DNA from: Alphaproteobacteria bacterium UBA3650
Lineage (GTDB): Bacteria > Pseudomonadota > Alphaproteobacteria > CAAHEQ01 > UBA3637
Direction: 5' to 3'
Length of the DNA stretch: 7,479 nt
Assembly (NCBI GenBank): GCA_002373815.1
Contig: DFKH01000061.1
Coordinates: 1 to 7,479, forward strand
The notes beneath the pieces are model-generated. The model ran no database searches. It was given only the letters and a program-made list of their open reading frames with translations, and was not told the origin of the DNA. Below, one piece after another: positions 6,027-7,479 of the stretch (position 1 is the stretch's first letter; every line of letters starts with the position of its first letter). The translations under genes and the position numbers were made by a program.

Positions 6027-6878
6027 TTAGTGACCGCCTCTGACACATCCAGAACCGCTCTTAACGTATCGTCCCGTACACTTAAAAGAGGTGCCATCAC
6101 ATGTTGCATGGCTTGGGCATGCTGCACACGTGCTACCATTTTTCCATTGATTGGCATTACAAGTAACAGGCTTTGGAGAAGAAGACTTGGATTCCTTTTT
6201 CTCTTTGGAACTGCCGCCAGAGGAGCTTTGTTTCTCTTTAGAACCGCTGCTTGAAGACTTTCCTTCGTTGGCGTCACAACGTTCGGCTTCTTTTTGGCGA
6301 TCCTCGTAAGCTTTGCAAACGCCTTTGCGGTCTCCCTCAGCCGAAGCCTTAGCGGCTTCACACCGTTTCTTTAAAACATCACGTCTCTGTCGCACTTCAG
6401 CACAAGATATCCCTTTCGCATTTCCTGTTCCAGATTCTCCTCCTCCTGCATTAGTTCCACCGCTACAATTGCACGAGCCACCTGGTCCCTTTACACAGGC
6501 CTGACCATCTTCTTTAGTACATGGTTCCGAACTTCCGCCACCTTCGCCAGAGCCTTCCGGACGAGCACCAGCCAATGCTTGTTCACACTCTGCTGATTTA
6601 GCGGTACTGCAATAACTGCTGCCATTGGCACATTCGGCGCCTGTATCATATCCTCTTGCTGCGGCTTCTTTCGCACGCTGAGCAGCATCACACATACGTT
6701 TTGCACATTTACATTTGTTGTACAATACACCTTGATCTTCCGCACACCATCCTTTTGCACTTTTACAGTTCCAATCGGCTTTGACACGCAACTCATGATC
6801 CGTCATGTTGGCCGCATCGCCTCCAGCGTATGCTGCTGACACAATGAACACACTCCCTAATAATAATACCTTCCACAT
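6027..6878 (-). CDS. Exported Cys-rich protein with Ser/Lys linker, function unknown
   Basis: I do not recognise a named family. The 283-residue product starts with a clear signal peptide (MWKVLLLGSVFIVSAAYA, cleavage likely after residue 18) and lacks a lipobox Cys, so it should be secreted or periplasmic. The mature part holds 22 cysteines, an even number, all outside the signal peptide. Layout: Cys-rich residues 38-98 (including CKCAKRMC); a Gly/Ser/Glu-rich stretch with paired Cys (about 104-155); a charged helical segment with C159, C173, C188 and C201; a low-complexity Ser/Lys/Gly linker (about 205-237); and a small Cys-rich tail with C240, C251, C254, C260, C267 and C278, ending GCVRGGH. 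AAAGGA lies 6 bases before the ATG. It is monocistronic, between the rRNA terminator and its own terminator. The tail resembles Cys-rich domains I recall from gut alphaproteobacterial surface proteins; that link is weak inference. An oxidising compartment with disulfide enzymes is implied. Confidence 0.85.
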   Translation of the reverse strand: MWKVLLLGSVFIVSAAYAGGDAANMTDHELRVKADWNCKSAKGWCAEDQGVLYNKCKCAKRMCDAAQRAKEAAARGYDTGAECANGSSYCSTAKSAECEQALAGARPEGSGEGGGSSEPCTKEDGQACVKGPGGSCNCSGGTNAGGGESGTGNAKGISCAEVRQRRDVLKKRCEAAKASAEGDRKGVCKAYEDRQKEAERCDANEGKSSSSGSKEKQSSSGGSSKEKKESKSSSPKPVTCNANQWKNGSTCAACPSHATCDGTSFKCTGRYVKSGSGCVRGGH

Positions 6879-6916
6879 TTGTGATCCTTTCTAAAAAAAA
6901 TTAAATACCATTGATA

Positions 6917-6945
6917 GGTTTAACAAGAATTTTGATTCGAGTCAA
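6917..6945 (-). promoter_or_regulatory. Possible promoter of the Cys-rich protein gene
   Basis: TTGACT (6945-6940) is a 5 of 6 match to a -35 box; 17 bases downstream lies TAAACC (6922-6917), a poor -10. Transcription would start about 30 bases before the ATG at 6878. The gene sits between two terminators, so a promoter must lie in 6879-7083, but the weak -10 leaves the exact site open. Confidence 0.35.
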
Positions 6946-7083
6946 CTTTTTTTTACAAATCACAAAAAAAATAGGGGCTGTTTAGTCACTTTTAAGCATA
7001 ATTAGGTTAAAATTCTGTCTTAAATATTTCATTTTTCCACACCTCACGATTTTACCTTAAATGAAATATTATTGAATGTCAAT
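6946..7083. other. AT-rich gap after the rRNA terminator, with 12-bp inverted repeat
   Basis: This is the upstream part of the 205-base interval between the rRNA terminator and the Cys-rich gene. It has a perfect 12-bp inverted repeat, AATATTTCATTT (7023-7034) and AAATGAAATATT (7059-7070), with a 24-base loop. A consensus -35 (TTGACA, 7082-7077, minus strand) directly follows the terminator U-tract, but the sequence 17 bases on (TAAGGT) is a poor -10. A 16-codon minus-strand ORF (7032-6982) has GAGG 9 bases upstream; it is too short to call as a gene. No RNA gene was recognised. Confidence 0.5.
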
Positions 7084-7114
7084 AAAAAATTCCCCGTCAG
7101 GAGGGTGCGGGGAA
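7084..7114 (-). terminator. Intrinsic terminator of the rRNA operon
   Basis: TTCCCCG (7114-7108) pairs perfectly with CGGGGAA (7096-7090) across an 11-base loop and is followed at once by six T residues (7089-7084) in the minus-strand direction. It lies about 50 bases after 5S rRNA with no tRNA gene between, so the operon ends with 5S. Confidence 0.92.
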
Positions 7115-7163
7115 AGGATTTATATTGTTTTGTGCCTAAGAAATGTATCAAAAGAACATAAAA

Positions 7164-7281
7164 GATCTGGCAACGACCTACTCTAGCGCAGCTTAAGCTG
7201 AACTACCATTGGCGTGTTTTTGTTTCACGTCCGAGTTCGGAATGGGATCGGGTGGTACCAAAAAGCTATAATCACCAGATC
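7164..7281 (-). rRNA. rrf: 5S ribosomal RNA
   Basis: About 118 bases with hallmark 5S sequence: GAUCUGG at the 5' end pairs with CCAGAUC at the 3' end to close helix I, and the loop B/C region reads ACCACCCGAUCCCAUUCCGA followed by ACUCGGACGUG, with the AUGGUAGU segment further on. Beyond the mature ends, CAUAAA (7288-7283) pairs with UUUAUG (7162-7157) after a single U-U mismatch, extending the terminal helix as a probable precursor processing stem. Exact mature ends may differ by a base or two. Confidence 0.95.
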
Positions 7282-7375
7282 ATTTATGCCCTTTTGAAGT
7301 CTTTTTAAAACAAAGTGCGTTTTTTAAGATTACATATACGCATAGAATTTGAAGATAAAATCTTCAAGTGAATAA
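7282..7375 (-). other. 23S-5S internal transcribed spacer
   Basis: About 94 AT-rich bases with no tRNA. It contains a perfect hairpin, UUGAAGAU/AUCUUCAA with a 3-base loop (7367-7349), just after the 23S 3' end, and the 5' half of the extended 5S stem at its other end. Both are likely precursor cleavage landmarks. Confidence 0.7.
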
Positions 7376-7479
7376 AGTCAATCAGGTAATTAGTATCGGT
7401 CAGCTCAACGTCTCGCAACGCTTTCACCCCCGACCTATCAATGTGGTTGTCTACCACTTCCTTAATTGGGATACCTTAT
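7376..7479 (-). rRNA. rrl: 23S ribosomal RNA, 3' end only
   Basis: The minus strand carries the conserved 3'-terminal part of large-subunit rRNA: UUGAUAGGUCGGGGGUG, then GUUGAGCUGACCGAUACUAA, matching the E. coli GUUGAUAGGCCGGGUGU and GUUGAGCUAACCGGUACUAA regions. The gene continues beyond the window. The mature 3' end near 7376 is estimated from where similarity to other 23S rRNAs stops. Confidence 0.93.

Noticed and set aside
5978..6796. Other-frame minus-strand open frames overlapping the Cys-rich gene (5978-6361 and 6491-6796)
   Set aside because: Only the frame from 6878 has a signal peptide, a ribosome binding site and regular cysteine spacing; the others are shadows, and the first runs through the terminator hairpin.
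7349..7367. Perfect 8-bp hairpin in the 23S-5S spacer as a terminator
   Set aside because: No U-tract follows it in the direction of transcription and 5S lies downstream; a processing role is more likely.

Overview
The window reads as a stretch of chromosome from an AT-leaning alphaproteobacterium. This rests on the RpoB sequence, which has the long alphaproteobacterial-type segment around residues 315-360 and runs 36 residues ahead of E. coli numbering by mid-protein, and on the L1, L7/L12 and L11 sequences. The one non-housekeeping gene encodes a secreted, Cys-rich protein whose C-terminal tail resembles Cys-rich proteins I associate with uncultured gut alphaproteobacteria. That narrower placement is a guess. 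Every gene I can support lies on the minus strand, so the window is best read from high to low coordinates.

First (7479 down to about 7084) comes the end of an rRNA operon: the 3' end of 23S rRNA, a short AT-rich spacer with a perfect 8-bp hairpin, 5S rRNA inside an extended processing stem, and a strong intrinsic terminator. Then (7083 to 5992) comes a single-gene unit. It has an AT-rich upstream region with a 12-bp inverted repeat, a gene for a 283-residue exported protein with 22 cysteines, and its own terminator directly after the stop codon.

Next (5930 to 1) is the classic transcription-translation cluster. A promoter with perfect consensus hexamers (TTGACA, 17 bp, TATAAT) drives tRNA-Trp(CCA), followed by secE, nusG, rplK, rplA, rplJ, rplL and rpoB, which runs off the window edge after 849 codons. 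Gaps are 21, 1, 117, 4, 246, 33 and 127 bases. The three long gaps all hold RNA secondary structure and are where regulation is expected: L1/L11 control before rplK, an L10-type leader before rplJ, and an attenuation or processing site before rpoB.

Most of the window is ordinary core machinery. The points worth a second look are: the Cys-rich secreted protein set between the rRNA operon and the tRNA-Trp operon; mutually exclusive long-range helices in the rplA-rplJ leader; a hairpin that would bury the start codon of a tiny ORF downstream of the rRNA terminator; and three substitutions at rifamycin-pocket positions of RpoB. I see no mobile element, CRISPR array or defence system.
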